Shown here one piece after another: positions 18,091 through 26,195 of a stretch of 64,000 nt of DNA. Location of the stretch: the NCBI RefSeq assembly GCF_900142575.1, contig NZ_FRBI01000003.1, positions 105,926 to 169,925 on the forward strand. Direction: 5' to 3'. The DNA is from Actinacidiphila paucisporea. Its GTDB lineage: Bacteria; Actinomycetota; Actinomycetes; Streptomycetales; Streptomycetaceae. Both the position numbers and the translations under genes were made by a program. The notes beneath the pieces are model-generated. The model was not told the origin of the DNA. It made no database searches and saw only the letters and a list, made by a program, of their open reading frames with translations. The number at the start of each line of letters is the position of its first letter. Position 1 is the first letter of the stretch.

Positions 18091-18239
18091 TACGCTGATC
18101 CAGCGACAACGGCCTGTCAGGCAGTGCTCAACCGGTCACGGAGGGCAAGTCACCGGGAGCGTCGCAAAAACCAGTGCGAGAGCATGGCGCAGTATGTGTC
18201 AGACTTGTCCCGCACAAAGCAGTACACGCAGTACAGCAA

Positions 18240-18314
18240 GGTCCTGTGGAGCAGTTTGGAGTGCTCGCCACCCTGTCAAGGTGGAGGCCGCGGGTTCAAA
18301 TCCCGTCAGGACCG
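18240..18314 (+). tRNA. tRNA-Asp (GTC), copy 1
   Basis: A 75-nt cloverleaf has acceptor arms GGTCCTG and CAGGACC, anticodon GTC in the loop of the CCACC/GGTGG stem, and a T arm with GGTTCAAATCC. CCA is not encoded. It is identical to the copy at 23900-23974 and is followed after 4 nt by tRNA-Phe, so both are probably processed from one transcript. Confidence 0.95.
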
Positions 18315-18318
18315 CTGC

Positions 18319-18392
18319 GGCTGGGTAGCTCAGTTGGTACGAGCGACCGCCTGAAAAGCGGTAGGTCGCCGGTTCGACCCCGGCCCCAGCCA
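18319..18392 (+). tRNA. tRNA-Phe (GAA)
   Basis: A 74-nt cloverleaf has acceptor GGCTGGG pairing with CCCAGCC, a D arm TAGCTCAGTTGG, an anticodon loop CTGAAAA with GAA, and a T arm GGTTCGACCCC. CCA is not encoded. It lies directly downstream of tRNA-Asp and upstream of a strong terminator. Confidence 0.95.
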
Positions 18393-18396
18393 CCGC

Positions 18397-18434
18397 ACGG
18401 CGTAGGCCCCGTCCTCGGACGGGGCCTACGCCGT
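18397..18434 (+). terminator. Bidirectional intrinsic terminator after tRNA-Phe
   Basis: A perfect 18-bp stem (18397-18414 with 18417-18434) has a minimal loop and is followed by TTTTC in the plus direction. It ends the tRNA-Asp/tRNA-Phe transcript and also lies just beyond the stop codon of the convergent membrane-protein gene. Confidence 0.85.
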
Positions 18435-18436
18435 TT

Positions 18437-19456
18437 TCAGCGCCCCCCAGGGTGCCGGTGCCGCCAGACGACGAAGACGGTGGTCGCCACCGCCGCCCAC
18501 GCGGCCAGCACCGCGAAGGGGAAGACGTGCTGGTGGCCGCCGAAGTAGACGGCGGTGTGCTGGGCGTTCACCGAGGCGCCCGGCGGCAGCCAGCGGCCGA
18601 TCCACCCGAGCAGCGACGGCAGCAGCGGCCACGACACGGCGCCGCCCGACGACGGATTGCCGAGCAGCACCATCAGGCCCCACGTCGGCAGCATCGCCCA
18701 CCGGCCGACCAGCGTGTTGAACATCGTGAAGACCATGCCGGAGGTGAACATCGTGAACGCCAGGATCAGCCAGGACTCCGCGAACGGCAGGTCGACCGCC
18801 CCCAGTCCCCAGTCGACCACCGCGGCGATCGCGAACCCGCCGAGCATCGAGTAGGCGACGATGAAGGCGATCCGCTCGGCGGGGTTGAGGGGGCGGGCGT
18901 GCACGCTGAGCTGGATGGCCCCGACGAAGCCGAGGATCACCGCGGCCAGCGAGATGTAGAAGATCGCCAGGCCGCGCGGGTCGCCCTTCTGCAGCGGATT
19001 GATGTCGCTGACCGTGACGGGTTCGCCGATCGCCCCGCCCACCGCGGGTGCGGTCTCCGCCAGCAGCTGCGCGACGCTCGCGCCGGACGCCGACGACACG
19101 TACAGGTGCGGGGCGCCGGTCGCGGCGCCCACCATGGCGGGGGCCGGCTCCCGCAGGATCGCGAAGACCTTCTGCGCCTCGACCGCGTTCTTCGCCGCGG
19201 CGAAGCTGTCGTAGTGGTGCAGCTGGAGCGAGGCGCCGAGCGCCTGCTCCATCCCGGCGACGAATTCCTCCCGCTTGACCTCGGAGGTCGGCACGCCGGT
19301 GACGGCCGTCGGGATGTGCCGCGGGGTGGGATTCGCCATGGCGTACGTGTACGACCCGGCGAACAGTCCCGCGGCCGCCGCGACGATGACCACCAGGACG
19401 CACGCCGGCAGGAACGGCGAGGCCCGGAACGCCGCCCACCACGCCCGCACCTCCAT
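18437..19456 (-). CDS. Pip/YhgE-like (ABC-2/DUF3533-type) membrane protein
   Basis: This 339-aa protein starts at ATG 19456. It has one N-terminal transmembrane helix (about 17-40), a large extracytoplasmic domain of about 130 residues, and then five or six transmembrane helices to the C-terminus. This is the layout of YhgE/Pip and DUF3533 proteins related to ABC-2 permeases. No ATPase is encoded next to it. Members are annotated as export- or phage-receptor-like, but the function is not established. A TAGCGT hexamer ends six bases before the ATG, which suggests a leaderless transcript. The stop codon abuts the shared terminator. Confidence 0.75.
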   Translation of the reverse strand: MEVRAWWAAFRASPFLPACVLVVIVAAAAGLFAGSYTYAMANPTPRHIPTAVTGVPTSEVKREEFVAGMEQALGASLQLHHYDSFAAAKNAVEAQKVFAILREPAPAMVGAATGAPHLYVSSASGASVAQLLAETAPAVGGAIGEPVTVSDINPLQKGDPRGLAIFYISLAAVILGFVGAIQLSVHARPLNPAERIAFIVAYSMLGGFAIAAVVDWGLGAVDLPFAESWLILAFTMFTSGMVFTMFNTLVGRWAMLPTWGLMVLLGNPSSGGAVSWPLLPSLLGWIGRWLPPGASVNAQHTAVYFGGHQHVFPFAVLAAWAAVATTVFVVWRHRHPGGR

Positions 19457-19462
19457 ACCCCG

Positions 19463-19468
19463 ACGCTA
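19463..19468 (-). promoter_or_regulatory. -10 hexamer placing a leaderless start for the Pip-like gene
   Basis: TAGCGT (minus strand, 19468-19463) is followed by 6 nt and then the ATG at 19456. No Shine-Dalgarno is present. A -35 hexamer is not recognisable in the C-rich upstream sequence. Confidence 0.45.
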
Positions 19469-19527
19469 GGCCCCCACCCCCCTACCCCGCCCCCCCTGCA
19501 CCTCCTTCAGGGGGGCGCCCCTTCGCA

Positions 19528-19650
19528 AGACGGCGCCCTACAGGGGACGCGGCGACCTGCGCCCCCTCGCCAGACGGCGCCCTACAGGGGACGCGGCGAC
19601 CTGCGCCCCCTCGCCAGACGGCGCCCTACAGGGGGCGCGGGGAACTGCGC
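19528..19650. repeat. 44-bp tandem repeat merging into a streptomycete intergenic repeat
   Basis: Two exact 44-bp units (19528-19571 and 19572-19615) start AGACGGCGCCCTACAGGGG. A third, partial unit diverges into GGGGCGCGGGGAACTGCGCG. That last string matches from memory a highly abundant intergenic repeat of Streptomyces genomes. The tract fills the gap between the Pip-like gene and hrpA, and nothing else is evident in 19469-19830. Confidence 0.8.
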
Positions 19651-19830
19651 GCGCAACCGGCCACCGGCCGCGGGTCCGGCACCGACCGAACCACCCCACC
19701 GGGCCGGTGACGCCCCGCACCCCCGAAAGCGCCGGCGGCGGCAGCCGCGCACCCCCGGGCCCCGGGCAGGGGCCGCCCCCGGGAAATGGGGTCGCCGCGC
19801 GCGGGCGCCAGGTGCGAGCATGGGTCGCGT

Positions 19831-22800
19831 ATGTCTACTTACGCGACCACCGCTGAACTGGCCCAACGCCTCCCCGCTCTCACCCTGCGCGACGAGCAGC
19901 GCCTCGGGCGGCGGCTCGACGGTGCCCGGCGCATCAGGAAGCCGGAGGCACGCGCGACGGTGCTCGCGGAGATCGACGCCGAGATCGGCAAGGGCGAGCA
20001 GCGCATGGCGGCCCGCAGAGCCGCCGTGCCGCGGATCACCTATCCGGAGGCGCTGCCGGTCAGCCAGAAGAAGGACGACATCCTGGCGGCCATCCGCGAC
20101 CACCAGGTCGTGATCGTCGCGGGTGAGACCGGCTCGGGCAAGACGACCCAGATCCCGAAGATCTGCCTGGAGCTGGGGCGCGGGGTGCGCGGCCTGATCG
20201 GGCACACGCAGCCGCGCCGCATCGCGGCCCGTACGGTCGCCGAGCGCGTCGCGGAGGAGCTGCGGACGCCGCTGGGCGAGGCGGTCGGCTGGAAGGTGCG
20301 GTTCACCGACCAGGTCGGGGACTCGACACTGGTCAAGCTGATGACCGACGGCATCATGCTCGCGGAGATCCAGACGGACCGCGAGCTGCGCGCGTACGAC
20401 ACGATCATCATCGACGAGGCGCACGAGCGCAGCCTGAACATCGACTTCATCCTGGGCTATCTGGCCCAGCTGCTGCCGCGCCGCCCCGACCTGAAGGTGA
20501 TCATCACCTCGGCGACGATCGACCCGCAGCGCTTCTCACGGCACTTCGGCGACGCGCCGATCGTGGAGGTCAGCGGGCGTACGTATCCGGTCGAGGTGCG
20601 CTACCGGCCGCTGCTGGAGGAGGGCGGCGAGGCCGAATCCGACCTCTCCGGCGACCGGGACCAGATCACCGCGATCTGCGACGCCGTGGACGAGCTGCAG
20701 GCGGCGGGTCCCGGCGACATCCTGGTGTTCCTGTCCGGCGAGCGGGAGATCCGCGACACCGCGGACGCGCTGGTGAAGAAGAACCTCCGGCACACCGAAG
20801 TGCTGCCGCTGTACGCCCGGTTGTCGTCGGCCGAGCAGCACCGGGTCTTCCAGCAGCACGCGGGGCGCCGGATCGTGCTGGCCACCAACGTGGCGGAGAC
20901 CTCGCTGACCGTTCCGGGCATCCGGTACGTCATCGACCCGGGCACCGCCCGCATCTCCCGCTACAGCCACCGGACGAAGGTGCAGCGGCTGCCGATCGAG
21001 CCGGTCAGCCAGGCCAGTGCGAACCAGCGCAAGGGGCGCTGCGGGCGTACGTCGGACGGCATCTGCATCCGGCTCTACGACGAGGACGACTTCCTGTCCC
21101 GGCCGGAGTTCACCGACGCGGAGATCCTGCGGACGAACCTGGCGTCGGTCATCCTGCAGATGACGGCGGCCGGGCTCGGCGACATCGCGCGCTTCCCCTT
21201 CATCGACCCGCCGGACAGCCGCAACATCAAGGACGGTGTCCAACTCCTCGAAGAGCTGGGCGCGCTGGACCCGAAGGAGAAGGACGCGCGCAAGCGGCTG
21301 ACGCAGACCGGCCGCAAGCTCGCGCAGCTCCCGGTCGACCCGCGGCTGGCCCGCATGGTGCTGGAGGCGGAGCGCAACGGCTGTGTGCGCGAGGTGATGG
21401 TCATCGCGGCGGCGCTGTCCATCCAGGACCCGCGCGAGCGGCCCTCGGACAAGCAGCAGCAGGCCGACCAGCAGCATGCCCGCTTCCGGGACGAGAGCAG
21501 CGACTTCCTGGCCTTCCTGCACCTGTGGACGTATGTCAGGGGCCGCCAGAAGGAGTTGTCGTCCTCGGCCTTCCGCCGGATGTGCCGGGCCGAGTTCCTG
21601 AACTACCTGCGCATCCGCGAGTGGCAGGACATCTACAGCCAGTTGCGGTCGGTCGCGAAGTCGCTGGGGATCACCGTCGACGAGCCGGCGTCCCAGGACG
21701 ACGCGGCCGATCCGGTACGGGTCCACCAGTCGCTGCTGGCGGGCCTGCTGTCCCACCTCGGCCTCAAGGACACCGACAAGAACGAGTACCTGGGTGCCCG
21801 CAGCGCCAAATTCGCGATCTTCCCGGGCTCGGCACTGTTCAAGAAGCCGCCGCGCTGGATCATGTCGGCCGAGCTGGTGGAGACCTCCCGGCTGTGGGCG
21901 CGGGTCAACGCGAAGATCGAGCCGGAGTGGGTCGAGCCGCTGGCCCAGCACCTGGTCAAGCGCACCTACAGCGAGCCGCACTGGGAGAAGGACCAGGCCG
22001 CGGTGATGGCGTACGAGAAGGTGACCCTCTACGGTGTCCCGCTGGTCGCCCAGCGCAAGGTCACCTACGGGCGGATCGACCCCGAGGTCTCCCGCGAGCT
22101 GTTCATCCGCAACGCCCTGGTCGAGGGCGACTGGCGCACCCACCACCAGTTCTTCCACGACAACCGCAAACTGCTCGGCGAGGTCGAGGAGTTGGAGCAC
22201 CGCGCCAGGCGGCGGGACATCCTGGTCGACGACGAGACGCTGTACGACTTCTACGACCGCAAGCTGCCGGAAGAGATCGTCTCCGGGGCGCACTTCGACT
22301 CCTGGTGGAAGCAGAAGCGGCGCGAGGAACCGGAGATGCTCAACTTCGAGCACTCCATGCTGATCAACGAGGGCGCGGAGGCGGTCACCAAGGCCGACTA
22401 CCCCGACTCCTGGCGGCAGGGCGCGCTGAAATTCCGCGTCACGTACCAGTTCGAGCCGGGCGCCGACGCGGACGGCGTGACCGTGCACATCCCGCTCCAG
22501 GTGCTCAACCAGGCGGTGCCCGACGGCTTCGACTGGCAGATCCCGGGCCTGCGCGAGCAGGTCGTCACCGAGCTGATCCGCTCGCTGCCGAAGCCGATCC
22601 GGCGGCACTACGTGCCCGCGCCGAACTACGCCAGGGCCTTCCTGGACCGGGCCGTGGCCGGCCCCGACCCCCTGCCGCTCGTACTGGCACGGGAGTTGCA
22701 GCGGATGGTCGGGGTCCCCGTCACCGCGGAGGACTTCGACCTGGCCAGGGTGCCCGACCACCTGAAGGTCACCTTCCGGGTGACCGACGAGCGGCGGCGG

Positions 22801-23817
22801 ACCGTCGCCGAGGACAAGGACCTCGACGCGCTGAAGCTGCGGCTCAAGCCGAAGACGCGGGAGGCCATCACGAAGGCCTTCGAGCGCGTCTCGGACCCCG
22901 CGCTGGCCGGCGTGGAGCAGCGCACCGGCCTGAAGGACTGGACGATCGGTGCGCTGCCGCGGACGTTCGAGACCCCTCCCCGCAGGCTTCGCCGCGGGGA
23001 TACCCCATGGGCCGGGCAGCCGGTCAAGGCCTATCCGGCGCTGGTCGACGAGGGCGCGTCGGTGGCGGTGCGGCTCTTCGACACCGAGGCCGAGCAGGCC
23101 GAGGCGATGTGGCGCGGCACCCGCCGGCTGATCCTGCTGAACGTGCCGGTGAACCCGGCCAAATTCGTCGCCGACCAGATGTCCAACCAGCAGAAGCTGG
23201 CCCTGTCGCGCAACCCGCACGGCAGCGTGCAGGCGCTGTTCGAGGACTGCGCCACCGCCGCGGCCGACCGGCTGATCGCCGAGCACGGCGGCCCCGCGTG
23301 GGACGAGGAGGCCTACCGCAAGCTCTACGACGCGGTGCGGGCCGACCTGGTCGAGCTGACCGGCCGCAGCGTCCAGCGGGTCCAGCAGGTGCTTGCCGCC
23401 TGGCACTCCTGCGAGCGGCGACTGAAGGACACGACGTCGCTGGTGCTGGTGGCGAACCTGCAGGACGTCAAGGAGCAGCTGGCCGCCCTCGTCCACCCCG
23501 GTTTCGTGACGGAGGCGGGCCTCAAGCGCCTGCCGGACCTGATGCGCTACCTGGTCGCCGCCGACCGCCGCCTCCAGCAGATGCCGACGGCGGCGCAGCG
23601 GGACACCACGCGCATGGAGAAGGTCCGCGAGATCCAGGCCGAGTACGCGCAGCTGCTGGCCTCCCGGCCGGCCGGCCGGCCCGTCCCCGCCGCGGTGCGC
23701 GAGATCCGCTGGATGATCGAGGAGCTGCGGGTCAGCTACTTCGCCCACGCGCTGGGCACGGCCTACCCGGTCTCGGACAAGCGGATCTTCAAGGCCCTGG
23801 ACGAGGCCTGGGGCTGA
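19831..23817 (+). CDS. hrpA: ATP-dependent RNA helicase HrpA (DEAH box)
   Basis: This 1328-aa protein is taken from ATG 19831 (MSTYATTAELAQRL), which matches the usual HrpA beginning; an in-frame ATG 45 nt upstream adds an atypical segment. DEAH helicase motifs are intact: GETGSGKTT (I), TQPRRIAAR (Ia), DEAH (II), SATID (III) and QRKGRCGR (VI). The helicase-associated and OB-fold domains and the long C-terminal DUF3418 region of bacterial HrpA follow. The enzyme unwinds structured RNA, and E. coli HrpA has been tied to mRNA maturation and stalled-ribosome rescue. About residue 1050, in the C-terminal domain, a Pro/Arg-rich insertion coincides with a genomic repeat at DNA level. Confidence 0.95.
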   Translation: MSTYATTAELAQRLPALTLRDEQRLGRRLDGARRIRKPEARATVLAEIDAEIGKGEQRMAARRAAVPRITYPEALPVSQKKDDILAAIRDHQVVIVAGETGSGKTTQIPKICLELGRGVRGLIGHTQPRRIAARTVAERVAEELRTPLGEAVGWKVRFTDQVGDSTLVKLMTDGIMLAEIQTDRELRAYDTIIIDEAHERSLNIDFILGYLAQLLPRRPDLKVIITSATIDPQRFSRHFGDAPIVEVSGRTYPVEVRYRPLLEEGGEAESDLSGDRDQITAICDAVDELQAAGPGDILVFLSGEREIRDTADALVKKNLRHTEVLPLYARLSSAEQHRVFQQHAGRRIVLATNVAETSLTVPGIRYVIDPGTARISRYSHRTKVQRLPIEPVSQASANQRKGRCGRTSDGICIRLYDEDDFLSRPEFTDAEILRTNLASVILQMTAAGLGDIARFPFIDPPDSRNIKDGVQLLEELGALDPKEKDARKRLTQTGRKLAQLPVDPRLARMVLEAERNGCVREVMVIAAALSIQDPRERPSDKQQQADQQHARFRDESSDFLAFLHLWTYVRGRQKELSSSAFRRMCRAEFLNYLRIREWQDIYSQLRSVAKSLGITVDEPASQDDAADPVRVHQSLLAGLLSHLGLKDTDKNEYLGARSAKFAIFPGSALFKKPPRWIMSAELVETSRLWARVNAKIEPEWVEPLAQHLVKRTYSEPHWEKDQAAVMAYEKVTLYGVPLVAQRKVTYGRIDPEVSRELFIRNALVEGDWRTHHQFFHDNRKLLGEVEELEHRARRRDILVDDETLYDFYDRKLPEEIVSGAHFDSWWKQKRREEPEMLNFEHSMLINEGAEAVTKADYPDSWRQGALKFRVTYQFEPGADADGVTVHIPLQVLNQAVPDGFDWQIPGLREQVVTELIRSLPKPIRRHYVPAPNYARAFLDRAVAGPDPLPLVLARELQRMVGVPVTAEDFDLARVPDHLKVTFRVTDERRRTVAEDKDLDALKLRLKPKTREAITKAFERVSDPALAGVEQRTGLKDWTIGALPRTFETPPRRLRRGDTPWAGQPVKAYPALVDEGASVAVRLFDTEAEQAEAMWRGTRRLILLNVPVNPAKFVADQMSNQQKLALSRNPHGSVQALFEDCATAAADRLIAEHGGPAWDEEAYRKLYDAVRADLVELTGRSVQRVQQVLAAWHSCERRLKDTTSLVLVANLQDVKEQLAALVHPGFVTEAGLKRLPDLMRYLVAADRRLQQMPTAAQRDTTRMEKVREIQAEYAQLLASRPAGRPVPAAVREIRWMIEELRVSYFAHALGTAYPVSDKRIFKALDEAWG
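22972..23009 (+). repeat. Hairpin repeat inserted in frame in hrpA
   Basis: ACCCCTCCCCGCAGG continues into GCTTCGCCGCGGGG and then TACCCCATGG. The arms CCCCGC and GCGGGG form a stem, and the whole is the type of short palindromic repeat usually seen between genes in streptomycetes. Here it encodes extra residues PPRRLRRGDTPW between PRTFET and AGQPVKAYP of HrpA without breaking the frame. Confidence 0.6.
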
Positions 23818-23899
23818 CCCCCTCCCCCGCCCCCCGCCCCGCCTCGCGATCGAGTTCGACCGCACCCCCTGACCTGCTGTACAGTCTGTCTCGCAGCAA

Positions 23900-23974
23900 G
23901 GTCCTGTGGAGCAGTTTGGAGTGCTCGCCACCCTGTCAAGGTGGAGGCCGCGGGTTCAAATCCCGTCAGGACCG
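23900..23974 (+). tRNA. tRNA-Asp (GTC), copy 2
   Basis: This 75-nt gene is identical in sequence to the tRNA at 18240-18314 (anticodon GTC, acceptor GGTCCTG/CAGGACC, no CCA). A TACAGT -10-like box (23880-23885) with TTCGAC 19 nt upstream provides a candidate promoter. Downstream lies the repeat array that copies the tRNA's 3' end. Confidence 0.95.
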
Positions 23975-24263
23975 CAGGTCTTCCCCACCGCCCGGCCCGT
24001 CGTCCCCCGGACACGGGCCGTTCGCACACCCAGGCCACGCCCGCGGCGCCAGCCGCAAACAGGCACAGCAAATCCCGTCAGGACCGCACGTCTTCCCCAC
24101 CGCCCGGCCCGTCGTCCCCCGGACACGGGCCGTTCGCACACCCAGGCCGTCGTCCCTCCCGGACACGGCCGTCGGCGTACCCAGGCCCGCGCAGGCCGCG
24201 TCCGGCCCGCACGCCCCCCGCCCGGCCCCGTCGTCCCCCGGACGACGGGGCCGTTCGCACGCC
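23957..24263 (+). repeat. Repeat array duplicating the tRNA-Asp 3' end and its flank
   Basis: An 80-bp segment at 23957-24036 starts inside the T arm of tRNA-Asp. It recurs at 24069-24148 with a single mismatch, 112 bp downstream, so the last 18 nt of the tRNA occur twice. Two further degenerate copies of the distal part (GTCGTCCC.CCGGACACGG followed by CCGT and ACCCAGGCC) follow at about 24149-24188 and 24222-24263. Each unit contains a CCCGTC...GACxxGGG inverted repeat that can fold. Confidence 0.8.
24226..24250 (+). terminator. Perfect stem-loop in the last repeat unit
   Basis: CCCCGTCGTC (24226-24235) pairs perfectly with GACGACGGGG (24241-24250) around a five-base loop. Weaker versions of the same hairpin occur in the preceding repeat units, so tRNA-Asp transcripts face a series of terminator-like structures. 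Confidence 0.55.
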
Positions 24264-24467
24264 CGTCGCCGCGCACGGCCCCCCTCAGACCCTTCCTGAC
24301 GCGGGAGTTCACTACCGCACCGCCCGCAAGATCCACAAGTCCCCTGCGTGTGACGGGAGTCACGCAAAGTCGATTCGGAATCGCGGAACCCGACGCCCTC
24401 CGGAGGGCTGTCGATTTAATATGTGCAATGGCACCCCGTCCGGGACATGCACCCAAGGCACGAAAAA

Positions 24468-24503
24468 GGACCGCATCGGACCCGGCGGAGTCCGATGCGA
24501 TCC
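24468..24503. terminator. Stem-loop in the tRNA-Asp/bldC gap
   Basis: GGACCGCATCGGAC pairs with GTCCGATGCGATCC over 14 positions with one mismatch and an 8-nt loop. It lies in the long non-coding gap 24264-24721, which otherwise shows only comparatively AT-rich sequence (around 24410) and GGTACAGGT-like direct repeats near 24555-24600. It could terminate bldC transcription on the minus strand, since it lies about 220 nt beyond the bldC stop. Confidence 0.45.
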
Positions 24504-24721
24504 TGTGACGCTGCGGTGGTGCTGTGGTGTTACGGGCGGATCCGGCGGGATCCGGGTCGTACAGGTGGTACGGGGGTGGTACAGGTCGTACGAGGTGGTG
24601 CGGGGTACTGCGGGTGAAACCGGTGGATCCGTGGTGCGAGGGGCCTCGGGCTGTCCCTGATGGGGGCAGGTGAGCCGTGCGGCCGGGCGCCGATAAGGGG
24701 GGACGGCGCCCAAACGGGCTG

Positions 24722-24928
24722 TCAGGCCTCGCTGCGCTGCTGCGGAATACCCGCGAGCAGCGCACGGACCTCCGCTTCGCGGTAGCGGCGGTGCCCGCCC
24801 AGCGTGCGGATGGACGTGAGCTTGCCTGCCTTGGCCCAGCGCGTGACCGTCTTGGGGTCGACGCGGAACATGGTCGCGACCTCGGCAGGGGTTAGCAACG
24901 GCTCGGCATCAGGGGTGCGAGCGGTCAT
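24722..24928 (-). CDS. bldC: BldC, MerR-type developmental DNA-binding protein
   Basis: This 68-aa protein starts at ATG 24928 after an AGGAGG Shine-Dalgarno. It is a single winged helix-turn-helix related to MerR (LLTPAEVATMFRVDPKTVTR, then GGHRRYREAEV). As far as I can recall it, the sequence matches S. coelicolor BldC completely. BldC binds head-to-tail on direct repeats and holds back the switch from vegetative growth to sporulation in Streptomyces. An in-frame ATG at 24994 would add 22 residues but lacks a comparable ribosome site. It is preceded, in the same orientation, by the hypothetical gene at 25347-26195, about 420 bp away, so it probably has its own promoter. Confidence 0.97.
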   Translation of the reverse strand: MTARTPDAEPLLTPAEVATMFRVDPKTVTRWAKAGKLTSIRTLGGHRRYREAEVRALLAGIPQQRSEA

Positions 24929-24945
24929 GAGCGGCCTCCTTGAGA

Positions 24946-24965
24946 GAACCGAACCAACGCGGTTC
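24946..24965 (-). promoter_or_regulatory. Hairpin in the bldC leader next to the ribosome site
   Basis: GAACCG and CGGTTC form a 6-bp stem with an 8-nt loop, extendable by an A-T pair. On the bldC transcript it would lie immediately upstream of the AGGAGG. It could modulate ribosome access or be a protein-binding palindrome. No promoter was identified with confidence further upstream. Confidence 0.4.
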
Positions 24966-25158
24966 TTTCCTCTAAATTCTGCACCTTGACCCACGTTGCC
25001 CGAAATGGCAGGCGCGGGCCGAGTCGGTAATAGGACGAACGGCTTGTCCTCGGCACTACAACTACACCATCCGTCCAGCCGCGTCGGCCAAACCGATGGA
25101 TTTGCCCTCTCAGGTGTTCAAGCTCGACGGAAGCCGATGGACCGTGGCATAACGGACA

Positions 25159-25184
25159 GTCACCCGAGCGTGACGATCAGTCAC
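25159..25184. promoter_or_regulatory. Triple GTCAC/GTGAC motif in the bldC upstream region
   Basis: GTCAC, six bases, GTGAC, five bases, GTCAC form two overlapping inverted repeats. They lie in the 420-bp non-coding region between bldC and the preceding minus-strand gene, so they are a candidate binding site for a regulator of bldC. The remainder of 24966-25346 shows no gene. Confidence 0.35.
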
Positions 25185-25346
25185 AGTACGATCATCTGCA
25201 ACATCCCCACCTTCGACACGTGTCCGAGGCGGACCCGTTGTCCCATTTTGGCATGACACATGGTGATGCAGGCAAGACTCCGGGTACGTGCTCTCCGTCA
25301 CCCTTGGGCCAAAGGTCTGGAAAGGCCGCCCGCCGGTGGCCAGGGC

Positions 25347-26195
25347 TCAGCTGGAGAACTGGCGTTCCCGTACCGCCCGCCACCGGTCGGTCAGGCGTTC
25401 GTACGCCACCCCCGCCGCGCCCGAGTCGCCGGCTCGCAGCGCCGCGAGTCCCTCGGCGACGTCGGCAGCCGAGCGGTCGTCGGCCAGCAGGTCCGGGCCC
25501 ATCACATGGACCAGGCCGCCGTAGTCCAGCTCCACCAGCGAGCGCGGGTGGAATTCCTCCAGCCAGCGGCCGACGTCGACCAGCCCGTCGACCAGCGGGC
25601 CGCCGTCGTCCAGCGAGTCCTTGAGCACCCGCAGGCCGCGCGCCACCCGGCGCCTGGCCTGCACCATGGGCGTGCGGTAGCGCAGCAGCGGCTCCTTGGA
25701 CTCGCCGGCACCCGCCGGCTCGTACTCCCGCTCGTCGTCGCCCACCAGGACGAACCAGCGCACCGGCACGTGCCAGGTGGCGGTGCGGATCCAGGGCCGC
25801 GCGTCGGGATTGCGCTCGCGCCAGGCGTCGTGGTCGGCGGCGGCCTGCCGGCGGACGACCGGCGGCAGCATCGCGTCCAGCACCGGCTCGGGCAGCAGCT
25901 CGCCGGCCTGCTCCAGGGCCAGCCAGCCGCGCAGCCGGGTGCGCCAGGGGCAGACGTGGGTGACGCCGCCGACGACGGCGACGAAGGCGTCGGCGCTCTC
26001 GTGCACCGGGACGGCGATCGGCGGCACCGGGACCAGGCCGGCCAGCGACTGCCGCAGCTCGTCCTGTGCGGTCCGCCCGGGGCCCTCGGCCGCGTAGCGG
26101 TACCAGTGGCTGCGTTCGGGCTCGGGAAAGGCCGCCAGCGGCTCGTAGACCCGCAAATACGCCGCGTAGGGGACCACTACCGGTGAACCGCCCAC
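25347..26195 (-). CDS. Conserved actinomycete hypothetical protein
   Basis: This 282-aa soluble protein starts at GTG 26195, with GAGGGAG just upstream. No transmembrane segment or signal peptide is seen. I recognise it only as the conserved gene usually lying between vdh and bldC in Streptomyces (SCO4090-like, from memory). The sequence is rich in Trp, Arg and acidic residues, contains HVCPWRTRLRGW and ARPWIRTATWHVPVRWF segments, and has no motif that I can tie to an enzyme. It is divergent from vdh. Confidence 0.8.
   Translation of the reverse strand: MGGSPVVVPYAAYLRVYEPLAAFPEPERSHWYRYAAEGPGRTAQDELRQSLAGLVPVPPIAVPVHESADAFVAVVGGVTHVCPWRTRLRGWLALEQAGELLPEPVLDAMLPPVVRRQAAADHDAWRERNPDARPWIRTATWHVPVRWFVLVGDDEREYEPAGAGESKEPLLRYRTPMVQARRRVARGLRVLKDSLDDGGPLVDGLVDVGRWLEEFHPRSLVELDYGGLVHVMGPDLLADDRSAADVAEGLAALRAGDSGAAGVAYERLTDRWRAVRERQFSS

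Noticed and set aside
19528..19650. CRISPR-like array
   Set aside because: There are only two full units and a partial one, joined directly without unique spacers, and no cas genes.
18240..23974. Genomic island bounded by the two tRNA-Asp copies
   Set aside because: The enclosed genes include tRNA-Phe and the housekeeping helicase hrpA, and no integrase, excisionase or transfer gene is present.
24722..24994. Longer BldC starting at ATG 24994
   Set aside because: The 22 extra residues would be encoded by the leader hairpin and the AGGAGG ribosome site; the ATG at 24928 matches the known 68-aa protein.
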